A stretch of DNA of 64,000 nucleotides from JBOGEN01 sp050743265 (GCA_050743265.1 JBOGEN010000104.1:5260-69259); one strand, 5' to 3'; shown: positions 8,060 through 16,456, numbered from the stretch's first letter. Notes: generated by a model not told the origin, from the letters alone. Translations and numbers: made by a program.

Positions 8060-9223
8060 ATGCGCACACTGGTGCTGGGAGGCGACGGCTACCTGGGGTG
8101 GCCGACCGCACTCCACCTGTCACAGGCCGGCCATGAGGTCGCGGTGGCGGACAGCTTCGTCCGTCGTCAGTACGACCACGAGCTGGGTGCGGAGAGCCTG
8201 GTGCCGATCGAGACCCTCCAGGTACGGGTGCGGGCCTGGCGTGACGTCTCCGGCGAGGAGATCGGGGTGTTCGCCGGTGACCTCACCGACGCCGGGTTCA
8301 CCTATGCATTGGTGCGGGAGTTCCGCCCGGACGCGGTGGTGCATTTCGCCGAGCAGCGGGCGGCTCCGTACTCGATGATCGACCGGGCGCACGCGGTCTA
8401 CACGCAGGTCAACAACGTGGTCGGCACGCTGAACCTGCTGTACGCGATCGGGGAGATCGACCCGTCGGTCCACCTGGTCAAGCTGGGCACCATGGGGGAG
8501 TACGGCACCCCGAACATCGACATCGAGGAGGGCTGGCTCGACGTCGTCCACAAAGGCCGGTCGGAGCGGATGTTGTTCCCGAAGCGGCCAGGGTCGATGT
8601 ATCACCTGTCGAAGGTGCACGACAGCCACAACATCGAGTTCTGCACCCGGTCGTGGGGGCTGCGGGCCACCGACTTGAACCAGGGGGTGGTCTACGGGCA
8701 GCAGACCGACGCCACCGCGCCGGACCCGCGGCTGGCGACCCGGTTCGACTACGACTCGGTGTTCGGCACGGTGCTGAACCGGATGGTGATCCAGGCGGTG
8801 CTCGGGCACCCGCTGACGGTGTACGGCTCGGGTGGGCAGACCCGCGGCGTCATCGACATCCGCGACACGGTGGAGTGCATCCGGCTGGCCTGTGAGCATC
8901 CGGCCGAGGCTGGGGAGTTTCGGGTGTTCAACCAGATGACAGAGTCGTTATCCGTGGCCGAGATCGCCAAGACGGTGGCCCAGTCCTACGACAAGCCGGT
9001 CACCGTGGAGCACCTGGACAACCCGCGGGTCGAGGCCGACACGCACTACTACCAGGTGGCCCATACCGGCCTGGAGCAGCTCGGCCTGCGACCGCACCTG
9101 CTCTCCGGAACGCTGATCGAGTCGCTGTTCACCATCACCGAGCAGCACAAGCACCGGGTCGACCTCGACGCCATCCGACCCACCGTCCGCTGGACACCCC
9201 AGCCCGACCGCGTACGCGGCTGA
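8060..9223 (+). CDS. sqdB: NAD-dependent epimerase/dehydratase, UDP-sulfoquinovose synthase type
   Basis: 387 residues, an extended SDR. The start RTLVLGGDGYLGWPTALHLS carries GxxGxxG in the SQD1/SqdB form GGDGYxGW, whereas most epimerases have GGxGFIG. The catalytic YxxxK is in SMYHLSKVHDS, and TMGEYGTPNIDI, NQGVVYG and FDYDSVFGTVLNRM are typical of UDP-sulfoquinovose synthase, which makes UDP-6-sulfoquinovose from UDP-glucose and sulfite. No SqdX/SQD2 lipid glycosyltransferase is nearby; the neighbours are the GT-C/GT2 fusion and GtrA, so the sugar may go to a polyprenyl-linked glycan rather than sulfolipid (inference). ATG with GGGGGA upstream. Confidence 0.82.
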   Translation: MRTLVLGGDGYLGWPTALHLSQAGHEVAVADSFVRRQYDHELGAESLVPIETLQVRVRAWRDVSGEEIGVFAGDLTDAGFTYALVREFRPDAVVHFAEQRAAPYSMIDRAHAVYTQVNNVVGTLNLLYAIGEIDPSVHLVKLGTMGEYGTPNIDIEEGWLDVVHKGRSERMLFPKRPGSMYHLSKVHDSHNIEFCTRSWGLRATDLNQGVVYGQQTDATAPDPRLATRFDYDSVFGTVLNRMVIQAVLGHPLTVYGSGGQTRGVIDIRDTVECIRLACEHPAEAGEFRVFNQMTESLSVAEIAKTVAQSYDKPVTVEHLDNPRVEADTHYYQVAHTGLEQLGLRPHLLSGTLIESLFTITEQHKHRVDLDAIRPTVRWTPQPDRVRG

Positions 9224-9295
9224 ACGCCGACCTGAGGTGAGCAGGTGAGTCGCTGACGAGGGGGGTCGACGGAGAGCGTCGGTCGACGGAAAGGG

Positions 9296-9823
9296 TCAGT
9301 CGCCGTCCGAGTGGGATTTCCCGCCGTGGGACCTTCCGCCGCCGCGGTGGCCTCGCTCGCCGTCGTGCTCCCCGTGCTCGCGGTCGTGCGCACGCTTGTC
9401 AGCGCGCGGGCCGGGGCGGCGGTCGTCCTTCGGACTGTGGCGGGTCGGCTCCGGCGGCGTGGGGAGGGCGGCGAGGTCGTCGGTGATGGCGTCCGCGGCC
9501 TGCAGGATCCGCTCGGCCCGGGGGCCGGGGAGCGTGCCGTCGGCCTGGGCATCGGCGACGGTGCGGGTGAGCCGGTGCAGCGCGGCCTGTGCCGCCCGCG
9601 GCTTGCGCTGCTCAGCCGCGGCGCGGACGTCGGCTGTGGCCGCGCGCAGCTGCCGGGCGGTCTCGGGGGCGTAGGTGACGGTCGGCTCGTCCCCTCCGCA
9701 GGCGGCGAGTACCGGGGTGAGCACGAGGACGAGCGCGGCGACCCCGGCACGAGCACCGCCGCGATGACCGGGGCGAGCTGGCTGTCTGTGGACACCCGGG
9801 TGACCGTGGAGGCGGGTCATCAC
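9296..9823 (-). CDS. Secreted lipoprotein with charged C-terminal tail
   Basis: 175 residues. A basic N-region precedes a hydrophobic stretch ending in the lipobox LAAC (Cys near residue 42), so the mature protein should be lipid-anchored outside the membrane. Residues 50-115 are Ala/Arg-rich and probably helical; the last 50 residues are a His/Asp/Lys/Gly-rich tail. The ATG overlaps the stop of the upstream kinase gene (ATGA), so the two are translationally coupled and may act together. No catalytic motif seen. Confidence 0.72.
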   Translation of the reverse strand: MMTRLHGHPGVHRQPARPGHRGGARAGVAALVLVLTPVLAACGGDEPTVTYAPETARQLRAATADVRAAAEQRKPRAAQAALHRLTRTVADAQADGTLPGPRAERILQAADAITDDLAALPTPPEPTRHSPKDDRRPGPRADKRAHDREHGEHDGERGHRGGGRSHGGKSHSDGD

Positions 9824-11049
9824 CGGCGTACCGCGTCATCGAGCCGGTCGAGGTCGGCGGGCAGGCGCTCGGCGCCCGGGGGCACGGTCGAGTGCTCGGC
9901 CGGCGCCGGAGCCCCCGACGGCGCGTCCTGGCCGGCGGCCACGAGGATCAGGACGAGGAGGACGAGCAGCCCCAGGGCCACGCCGAGGGCCAGGTCGGCG
10001 CGGACTCCGAGCACGGGCGTGTCCCGGTGCTGCCACACCTCGCGGAGGCGTCCCGCCGCGGGGGAGGACGCGAGGGTGTGCCGACCGGGCACGGCACGGG
10101 GACGCCGGCTCCAGCCTGTCCGCACGCGGTCGCCGAGCCCACCGAGCGCGGAGACCGGACCGCGCTCGTCGGGGGGGACCGTCGGCAGGACGGCCGTGGT
10201 GTCCGGGCCGTCCACCGGCGCGCCGGACCCGGGCGCCGTGCCGGGCACCTGGTCGCGCAGTGCGGTGGCAGTCTCGTTCGCGGTGGGTCGCTGCTCCGGC
10301 TCGAGCCGGGTCATGGACTCGAGCAGCGTGGAGAACGGCGCCCCAGCCGCGAGGCGAGGGATCTGCGGGGAACGGTGCAGCCGGGCCGAGGCGACCTCGA
10401 AGGTGTTGCTGCCCGCGTAGACGGGCTCCCCGGTCAGGCACTGGATGAGGATCAGCCCCAGGGCGTACACGTCGGCCGCGGGGCCGACCCGGCGCCCCTG
10501 CACCTGTTCCGGTGCCATGTAGGCGGCCGTCCCGACCGTGGTGTCCGTCGCGGTGACGTGTGCTGCGTCGAGCATCCGCGCGATCCCGAAGTCGGTGAGC
10601 AGCACCCGTCCGCTGCTCCCGAGCAACACGTTGGATGGCTTGAGGTCGCGGTGGACCAGGTTCTGGCTGTGCAGGTACGCCAACACCTCGGCGAGCTGGG
10701 AGGCGAGGCGGGTCACCTCGTCGCGGGCCAACGCCCCGACGGCGAGCCGTTCGGCGAGCGTGCCGCCCTCGACCAGCTGCATCACCACGAAGCCGCGGTC
10801 GTCCTGGTCCCCGGCGTCGTACACCGAGACGAGGCCGGGGTGTGACATCCGGGCAAGCAGCCGCACCTCCGACCGGAGCCGCTCCCGGGCGGCACCGGCG
10901 TCGATGCCCGGGTGCAGCATCTTCACGGCCACCGGACGCTCGAGCACCACGTCCTCGGCACGGAAGACCTCGGCCATGCCGCCGGTGCCGATCCGGTCGG
11001 CCAGCTGGTAGCGCCCGGCCAGCACCGCGCCCGATCTGGTCTCCGTCAC
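9820..11049 (-). CDS. Membrane-anchored Ser/Thr protein kinase
   Basis: About 409 residues. Residues 1-265 are a complete PknB-type kinase domain: glycine loop GTGGMAEVF, VAVKML, catalytic HRDLKPSN, DFG, and MAPEQ. A Pro/Ala-rich linker follows, then a single membrane helix (about residues 352-375) and a short extracellular tail of some 35 residues. No PASTA repeats. GTG 11049 (start of TETRSGAVLAGRYQL) is preferred over the upstream in-frame codon because it places the kinase at the usual distance from the start and has GGGGA about 10 bases upstream. Co-transcribed with the lipoprotein that overlaps its stop. Confidence 0.88.
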   Translation of the reverse strand: MTETRSGAVLAGRYQLADRIGTGGMAEVFRAEDVVLERPVAVKMLHPGIDAGAARERLRSEVRLLARMSHPGLVSVYDAGDQDDRGFVVMQLVEGGTLAERLAVGALARDEVTRLASQLAEVLAYLHSQNLVHRDLKPSNVLLGSSGRVLLTDFGIARMLDAAHVTATDTTVGTAAYMAPEQVQGRRVGPAADVYALGLILIQCLTGEPVYAGSNTFEVASARLHRSPQIPRLAAGAPFSTLLESMTRLEPEQRPTANETATALRDQVPGTAPGSGAPVDGPDTTAVLPTVPPDERGPVSALGGLGDRVRTGWSRRPRAVPGRHTLASSPAAGRLREVWQHRDTPVLGVRADLALGVALGLLVLLVLILVAAGQDAPSGAPAPAEHSTVPPGAERLPADLDRLDDAVRR

Positions 11050-11193
11050 CCTGCCAGCATCCCCACAGCCGTCATCGCCGGGCACACGGCCCCCGTCACC
11101 CGACCACTCACCGGTCGCCCGCGCCCCGGCCGGCGTCGCGGCCGACCCGAGGGAGCTCGTACGGCCGTGGCTGCGGCCACGCGGGCCGCGGGG

Positions 11194-11499
11194 TCAGCGG
11201 TAGTACCCACCCGGGCCGGGCGGGGGCTGCTGCGGGTACTGCCCCGGGGGCTGCTGCCCGTACGGGCCCGGTGCCTGCGGCGGGTAGTGGCCGGCGTGCG
11301 GCGGGTACGCCTCACGCGGTGCCGGTTCGCGCCGCGAGCGCGGCCGGAAGATCTGCATCGTCACGAGCAGACCCAGCGCGCCCGCGATCATGAGGATCAC
11401 GCCGACCGCGTTCACGTCCATCCCGGCGATGTCGAACTCGGTGGCGAAGGTGAGAACCGCGCCGATGGCGATCAAGGCGACACATGCGCCGATACCCAT
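11194..11499 (-). CDS. DUF6458-like small membrane protein with Pro/Tyr-rich tail
   Basis: About 101 residues. MGIGACVALIAIGAVLTFA and DVNAVGVILMIAGALGLLV are two membrane helices separated by a short loop, the arrangement of DUF6458-like actinobacterial proteins. The tail is Pro/Gly/Tyr/Gln-rich (repeats such as YPPQ, YGQQPPG). ATG 11499 has GGAGGAG 8 bases upstream. It is a paralog of the 70-residue protein at 11638-11850. Confidence 0.72.
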   Translation of the reverse strand: MGIGACVALIAIGAVLTFATEFDIAGMDVNAVGVILMIAGALGLLVTMQIFRPRSRREPAPREAYPPHAGHYPPQAPGPYGQQPPGQYPQQPPPGPGGYYR

Positions 11500-11637
11500 G
11501 CCTGCTACTCCTCCCAGCCGACAGCTCGCGGCCACCGCGGAGTCACCGAGGCGCTGTCGGTCACGATCAGTACTGACAGGCCAACGAGGCGGCCCCGTAC
11601 GCGTTACGGCCCGCCGGTGTCAGCCGGACGGTCTCGC

Positions 11638-11850
11638 TCAGCGGTAGTCGCGGCTCCCGCGACCGGCCACCATCGCGACCAACAGCCCGACACCGCCGGC
11701 CACCATGAGGATGACGCCGACCGCGTTCATGTCGAGCCCGGCGAACGACACGCCGCCCGCCTCGAAGCCCAGGCCGGACGTGTCGATGTACGTGGCGAAG
11801 GTCAGGATCGCGCCCAGTGCCACCAGCAGGATCGATGCCCCGATGCCCAT
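11638..11850 (-). CDS. DUF6458-like small membrane protein
   Basis: 70 residues, two helices: MGIGASILLVALGAILTFA at the start and NAVGVILMVAGGVGLLVAMV near the end. Nearly the same core as the neighbour at 11194-11499 but with a longer inter-helix loop and without the Pro-rich tail. The 138-base gap between the two suggests separate or loosely coupled transcription of a tandem duplicate. Function unknown. Confidence 0.72.
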   Translation of the reverse strand: MGIGASILLVALGAILTFATYIDTSGLGFEAGGVSFAGLDMNAVGVILMVAGGVGLLVAMVAGRGSRDYR

Positions 11851-12020
11851 CGTCGTGCCCTTTCCTCGAGAACGTGCGGCACCGTAGCGCAGCGACGGAT
11901 CCGGGCTTCCAGCCGGTGTGCATCCTGTGACGCGGCGTGGTCATGACCGGGCGACGCCCGACGCACCGTCACGGTCGCGTGCTCGCCCGCCGGCCAGCAG
12001 GTCTACTGCTGCGCCGCCCG

Positions 12021-12977
12021 TCAGGGCCTCTCGGCCGAGCGGGCGAAGCGCGCGCCCACCGCGCGGACCTTGTCGGCGAGCTCCGGGGGCGACACCACCG
12101 CGAACTCGGCGTCGATCGCGCCCAGGAGGAGGATCGGCCAGTTCAGGCTGTCCACGTCCATCCGCAGACGGCACGACGTCTCGTCGAGGGGCGTCACCTC
12201 GGCCCAGCGACCGGTCACCGAGGACACCTCGTCCGCGGGGGCCTCGACGTGGACGTCGACCGCGATGTGGGCACGCGCGGACTCGATCCCCTGCTGGACG
12301 AACGTGGCGGCATCGCTCGCCGGGAGCTCCCGCTGCCGGAAGGAGAGCCCGGTCGACATGGGGTCGGACAGCCGGTCGACGCGGAACGTCCGCCAGTCGT
12401 GGCGGTGCAGGTCGTACGCGACGAGGTACCAGCGCCGCCCGAGCGTGACGAGGCGGTGGGGCTCGACGAGGCGCTCGGCCGTGTCGCCGCCGCGTGCGGC
12501 GTACCGGAACTCCAGCCGCTCGTCGTCGCGGCACGCCTGCGCGAGCGTGGCGAGGACGGCGGCGTCGACCGTGGGCCCGCGGAGGATGGCGGGCACGGTG
12601 TACTCCTGGAGCGCGGTGACACGGCGGCGCAGCCTCGGTGGCATGACTTGGACGATCTTGCTCAGCGCTCGGACGGACGACTCCTCGACGCCGGAGACCA
12701 CGCCTCCGGCCGACGAGCTGAGGCTGACGGCGATGGCGACCGCCTCGTCATCCTCGAGCAGCAGCGGTGGCAGGACCGCGCCGGCCTGCAGTTGGTAACC
12801 ACCCGCCACACCCCGGCTCGCGCTCACCGGGTAGCCGAGCTCGCGGAGCCTGTCGACGTCGCGGCGGAGGGTCCGCGGGCTCACCTCGAGGCGCTGGGCC
12901 AGCTCCGTCCCCGCCCAGTAGCGGTGGGTCTGCAGGAGGGAGAGCAGCCGCAACATCCGTGACCGTGAGTCCGACAT
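12021..12977 (-). CDS. DeoR-type HTH / WYL-domain transcriptional regulator
   Basis: 318 residues. The N-terminal winged helix (RMLRLLSLLQTHRYWAGTEL, SPRTLRRDVDRLRELGYPV) is followed by a WYL domain (RWYLVAYDLHRHDWRTFRVDR near residues 185-205) and the WCX C-terminal region. WYL domains bind nucleic acid or small effectors. It is divergent from the ABC exporter genes, 62 bases between start codons, with an inverted repeat between, so it most likely controls the exporter and itself. A TATGCT box 6 bases before the ATG suggests a leaderless transcript. Confidence 0.88.
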   Translation of the reverse strand: MSDSRSRMLRLLSLLQTHRYWAGTELAQRLEVSPRTLRRDVDRLRELGYPVSASRGVAGGYQLQAGAVLPPLLLEDDEAVAIAVSLSSSAGGVVSGVEESSVRALSKIVQVMPPRLRRRVTALQEYTVPAILRGPTVDAAVLATLAQACRDDERLEFRYAARGGDTAERLVEPHRLVTLGRRWYLVAYDLHRHDWRTFRVDRLSDPMSTGLSFRQRELPASDAATFVQQGIESARAHIAVDVHVEAPADEVSSVTGRWAEVTPLDETSCRLRMDVDSLNWPILLLGAIDAEFAVVSPPELADKVRAVGARFARSAERP

Positions 12978-13039
12978 GGTCTGAGCATAGTTCTGATTGC
13001 GGACAGAAACTGGCCGGTATTGCTCCTAGCGTCGGGGAC
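12978..13039. promoter_or_regulatory. Divergent promoter with TTCTG-N8-CAGAA operator
   Basis: The 62-base gap holds an inverted repeat TTCTG (12991-12995) and CAGAA (13004-13008). On the minus strand TATGCT ends 6 bases before the WYL ATG; on the plus strand TAGCGT (13027-13032) ends 7 bases before the ABC ATG. Both fit the TANNNT -10 element of actinobacterial leaderless promoters. The repeat lies upstream of both -10 boxes, a plausible WYL-regulator site. Confidence 0.5.
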
Positions 13040-14062
13040 ATGGCCACCACGATGATCACCACACAGCGTCTGACCAAGCACTTCGCCGCGAACGGCACCA
13101 CAGTCGAAGCCGTCCGCGACCTCGACCTCACGGTCGAGCAGGGCGAGATGGTCGCCCTCCTGGGGCCCAACGGGGCTGGCAAGTCCACGACCCTGCGGAT
13201 GCTCACCACGCTGATCGCCCCGACCTCCGGGGTGGCCCGCGTCGGCGGGTACGACGTCGCGACCGAGCAGGCGCAGGTACGGCAACGGATCGGCTACATC
13301 GGGCAGGGCAACGGCGCCGGGTATGCCCAACGCGGCCGCGACGAGCTCGTCATGCAGGGCCGCGCGTACGGCCTGTCCAAGTCCGCCGCACGAGCGCGGG
13401 CCGCTGAGCTCGTCGATTCCCTGCACCTCGACGAGGTCGCGGACCGCAAGGTGACCGCGCTCTCGGGCGGCCAGCGACGGCGGCTCGACATCGCGATGGG
13501 CCTCATCCACGCGCCCGGCCTGCTGTTCCTCGACGAGCCGTCGACGGGGCTCGACCCGCAGAACCGGGCGAACCTGCAGGAGCACATCCTCGCGCTCCGG
13601 CGGCGGCACGACACGACCATCGTCCTGACCACCCACTACCTGGACGAGGCGGATGCGCTCGCCGAGCGGGTCGTCATCATCGACCACGGCCGGATCGTCG
13701 CCGACGACACTCCCGTACGGCTCAAGGCGAACCTGGCCGGTGACCGCATCACCGTCGAGCTCGACAGCGCGGCCGACGCCGCCCGCGCGGCGTCCCGTAC
13801 CCGCGTCGTCGACCACAGCGCCACGGTCGCGCAGCACGGCGCGACCCTCGACGTGCGGGTGTCCGGCGGCAACCGCGTCCTGCCACGCCTCCTGCGTGAG
13901 TACGACGCCGACGGCACGCCTGCCGTCTCGGCGCAGGTCGCGCGCCCCACCCTCGACGACGTCTTCCTCAACCTCACCGGTCGCAGCCTCCGTGAGGGCC
14001 AGGTCAGCACCGGCACGCCCACGACGTCCACCGCCAACGCGCCCGAGGAGATCTCCGCATGA
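13040..14062 (+). CDS. ABC transporter ATP-binding protein, DrrA/daunorubicin-resistance type
   Basis: About 340 residues. Walker A is GPNGAGKST, the Q-loop lies in RIGYIGQGNGAGYAQ, the ABC signature is LSGGQRRRLD, Walker B is LLFLDEPSTGLDP, and the H-loop His is in LTTHYLDEAD. The C-terminal extension ending in RPTLDDVFLNLTGRSLRE is characteristic of DrrA-type exporters of drugs or lipids. ATG 13040 starts MATTMITTQRLTKHF; there is no usable Shine-Dalgarno, consistent with a leaderless mRNA. Its stop overlaps the permease ATG (ATGA). Confidence 0.9.
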   Translation: MATTMITTQRLTKHFAANGTTVEAVRDLDLTVEQGEMVALLGPNGAGKSTTLRMLTTLIAPTSGVARVGGYDVATEQAQVRQRIGYIGQGNGAGYAQRGRDELVMQGRAYGLSKSAARARAAELVDSLHLDEVADRKVTALSGGQRRRLDIAMGLIHAPGLLFLDEPSTGLDPQNRANLQEHILALRRRHDTTIVLTTHYLDEADALAERVVIIDHGRIVADDTPVRLKANLAGDRITVELDSAADAARAASRTRVVDHSATVAQHGATLDVRVSGGNRVLPRLLREYDADGTPAVSAQVARPTLDDVFLNLTGRSLREGQVSTGTPTTSTANAPEEISA

Positions 14063-14817
14063 GCACCCACCTCGTCTCCGACACCGCGCTCGTCTTCACC
14101 CGGGAGCTGCGGCCCGTCGTCCGGGACCCGTTCTCGGTGATGTTCGGGCTCATCCAGCCGCTGTTCTTCCTCGCGCTGTTCGCACCGCTGCTCTCCAGCG
14201 TCTCCGGGCTCGGGACGAGCAGCTCGCTGCAGTGGTTCGTCCCGGGCGTCGTGGTCATGCTCTGCCTGTTCGGGACGTCGACCACGGGGGCCAACCTGCA
14301 GGCCGAGATGCAGTCGGGCTCGCACGAGCGCCTGCTGGTGACACCCCTGTCCCGGTCCTCGCTGATGGTCGGCCGCGCGCTGAAGGAGATCGTGCCGACG
14401 GTCGCGCAGGCCGTCGTCATCGTGCTCGCCACGACACCGTTCGGCTTCGACGTGAGCATCGCCGGCATGGCCACCGGGCTGCTGATCCTCGCGGTGTTCT
14501 GCATCGGGCTGGGTGCCCTGTCGTACTCCCTGGCGCTGGCCTGCAAGAACCAGGACTGGATGTTCTGGGTCGTGCAGCAGACTCTGCTGTTCCCGCTGCT
14601 CCTGCTCGCCGGGATGCTGCTGCCGGTCGACAACGGTCCCGGGTGGCTGCAGACTCTGTCCCGGGCGAACCCGCTGACGTACGTCGTCGACGCGGAGCGC
14701 GCCCTCTTCAACGGCGACTTCGCGCTCGACACGATCGCCGCCGGAGGCGTGGCCGCCGTCGTCATGGCCGCCGTGGGGCTGTGGGTGGGTACGAGGTCGA
14801 TGCGCCGGACGGACTAG
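14059..14817 (+). CDS. ABC-2 type permease (DrrB-like)
   Basis: 252 residues with six hydrophobic segments (about 25-48, 58-80, 105-130, 138-160, 170-190, 225-245). The conserved stretch RLLVTPLSRSSLMVGR after helix 2 and NPLTYVVDAERALF before the last helix are typical of ABC-2 permeases. It overlaps the ATPase gene by 4 bases and forms the export complex with it; the substrate is likely a drug or lipid, regulated by the divergent WYL protein. Confidence 0.88.
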   Translation: MSTHLVSDTALVFTRELRPVVRDPFSVMFGLIQPLFFLALFAPLLSSVSGLGTSSSLQWFVPGVVVMLCLFGTSTTGANLQAEMQSGSHERLLVTPLSRSSLMVGRALKEIVPTVAQAVVIVLATTPFGFDVSIAGMATGLLILAVFCIGLGALSYSLALACKNQDWMFWVVQQTLLFPLLLLAGMLLPVDNGPGWLQTLSRANPLTYVVDAERALFNGDFALDTIAAGGVAAVVMAAVGLWVGTRSMRRTD

Positions 14818-14824
14818 GACGGTC

Positions 14825-14909
14825 CGCCCACCCCCGTCCTCCTCGGCCCGGGGCTACTCGATGCCTTCGCGGAGGTAGCCCGTGCGATTGCGGAGGACGG
14901 GGGTGGGCG
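14825..14909. terminator. Perfect 18-bp inverted repeat with nested stem, between convergent genes
   Basis: CGCCCACCCCCGTCCTCC (14825-14842) is the exact reverse complement of 14892-14909, 49 bases away. Inside lies a second stem, GGGCTAC (14851-14857) with GTAGCCC (14875-14881). The right outer arm is within the last codons of the phosphoesterase gene, whose stop codon is in the loop. Position between two convergent genes suggests a bidirectional terminator. Confidence 0.6.
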
Positions 14910-16107
14910 ACGTCTTGTCGATCGTCATCGTGCCCACGACCGTGGCGCCTGGACTCATCTGGAGGGCACGCGGGGGGCGTGACGTGTCGGTCTGCCAGAG
15001 CCGGTCGGTGTCGGTCACGGTTCCCGTGAGTTGCTTGAGCTCGAGTTCCAACCGTTTTGGGTACTCGCGGATGAGCAGGTAGTTCGCGCGGGCGTGGCGC
15101 ATGCTCGCGCCGTGCACGACCTGGACGGGCGTCGTGCCGTCGTTGGTGTACGTGGTCATGTCGTGGAACTCGGCGGCCAGCAGGACGTCGACGCGGTGCC
15201 GGACGAGCGTCTTCCAGAAGGCGGAGTCGCGGCGGCCCTCGAGGAGGATCTCCGACGAGCCGGAGACCCGGTTGGGGTCGAGGACGGGGATCTCGCACTG
15301 GACGAGGATGTGGCGGACGCCGTGGGCGCGGGCGGCGGCCAGCCGTGTGTCGAGCCACTCGAGCTGGGCGCCACCGATGCGGGCGTGGACGCCGTCCTGC
15401 CGCTTCCACATCGGGTTCACCGTGACGAGCAGCAGGTCACCGAGCCGAACCGCGTATGCGGTGCCCTCGTGCTGGGAGCCGCGGGGGCGGGAGGTGTACT
15501 TCGTGCCCGAGGCGGTGTAGCTGCGCGCCCACGCGCCCAGGAACGTCTCGAACGCGCGGTACTTGAACGAGTGGGGACCGATGAGTCCCACGTGATCGGT
15601 GGCACGCCCCATGTCGCCGATCTCGTGGTCGCCGACGCCGGGGAAGAAGTCGACGCCGTTGGTGAAGCCGCGCGCGGCCCAGGACCGCTTCATCTCGCCG
15701 TAGTAGGCGTTGCCCGCGGCCGTGACGGCGGCCTTCTTCTGCGTCTCGGTGCCGACCGGCCCGAAGATGCCGGTGTGGTCGACGTCGATGCCCCAACGTC
15801 CCTCGACCTGGTCACCGGTGTGGAAGACGGCGTCCGGGTGCTCCGACGCGATCTGGCCGGTCACCCTGTCGACCGCGGTGCGCCACGAGGGGGTGATCGA
15901 GTTCGGGTCGCCAGGGTCCCAGCCGCGTCCCGCTCGCAGGGCCTTCACGTCCGCGATGTCCGCGTGCGGGACGCCCGATGTCGACACGTAGACCGAGCGT
16001 GGCTCCTCGGCCGCGTCCGCGGGCTCCGTGGCCGGGGGCACGGCGCTGAGCAGCAGGGCCCCCGTCGCCGCGACAAGCGGGAGCAGTACTCGGTACGTGA
16101 CGCGCAT
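14854..16107 (-). CDS. Secreted calcineurin-like metallophosphoesterase
   Basis: 417 residues. A Sec signal peptide (VTYRVLLPLVAATGALLLSA, with cleavage near residues 32-34) precedes a domain with FHTGDQVEG (the GDxxD/xG metal site near residue 97) and FFPGVGDHEIGD (the GNHE motif, here GDHE, near residue 156). The C-terminal histidine motifs are atypical: VQCEIPV stands where a VxxHxP is usual, and AEFHDMTTY where GHxHxYE is usual. It is therefore a divergent member, perhaps a secreted phosphatase or nucleotidase. The gene is convergent with the ABC permease and separated by the nested inverted repeat. Confidence 0.72.
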   Translation of the reverse strand: MRVTYRVLLPLVAATGALLLSAVPPATEPADAAEEPRSVYVSTSGVPHADIADVKALRAGRGWDPGDPNSITPSWRTAVDRVTGQIASEHPDAVFHTGDQVEGRWGIDVDHTGIFGPVGTETQKKAAVTAAGNAYYGEMKRSWAARGFTNGVDFFPGVGDHEIGDMGRATDHVGLIGPHSFKYRAFETFLGAWARSYTASGTKYTSRPRGSQHEGTAYAVRLGDLLLVTVNPMWKRQDGVHARIGGAQLEWLDTRLAAARAHGVRHILVQCEIPVLDPNRVSGSSEILLEGRRDSAFWKTLVRHRVDVLLAAEFHDMTTYTNDGTTPVQVVHGASMRHARANYLLIREYPKRLELELKQLTGTVTDTDRLWQTDTSRPPRALQMSPGATVVGTMTIDKTSPTPVLRNRTGYLREGIE

Positions 16108-16456
16108 GGGTACTCGTCCTCGCGTGTGCCGGGAATGCGGGCGGTGAGGGGAGTGTGCGTTCGGCCGACGGTAAGGGGCATGCCGATGCCGAACGCGCCG
16201 ACCGTACGACGAAACGAGGCCTGCCGCAGCCGGAATGGGGTCACAATGCGCCGTGACGGCCGAGCAGTTCTCAGGCGCCGAATTGCCCCTTGTTCGCAGT
16301 CATCAGGGATAACCGGGCGGGGTGCTTGGCGTTTGCTTTGCGCCATCCGTCTGGCTGATTCGTGTGCCCGCGACGATTTCCGTCGGTACGATCATCGGCC
16401 GACGGGCGGGAGAATTCGCGCCGCGGTCGGGAACGCCCACACACAGCCTGAGCGAC
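16108..16456. other. Intergenic stretch of lower GC upstream of the metalloprotease
   Basis: About 350 bases without a convincing gene. Composition is visibly less GC-rich between roughly 16200 and 16400. It must hold the divergent promoters for the phosphoesterase and metalloprotease; a TACGAT -10-like box at 16387-16392 is the only candidate I can point to. I see no riboswitch consensus. Confidence 0.4.

Noticed and set aside
16108..16456. c-di-AMP (ydaO) or other riboswitch ahead of the secreted metalloprotease
   Set aside because: Such elements often precede secreted wall enzymes, but I could not find the conserved core sequences in this stretch.
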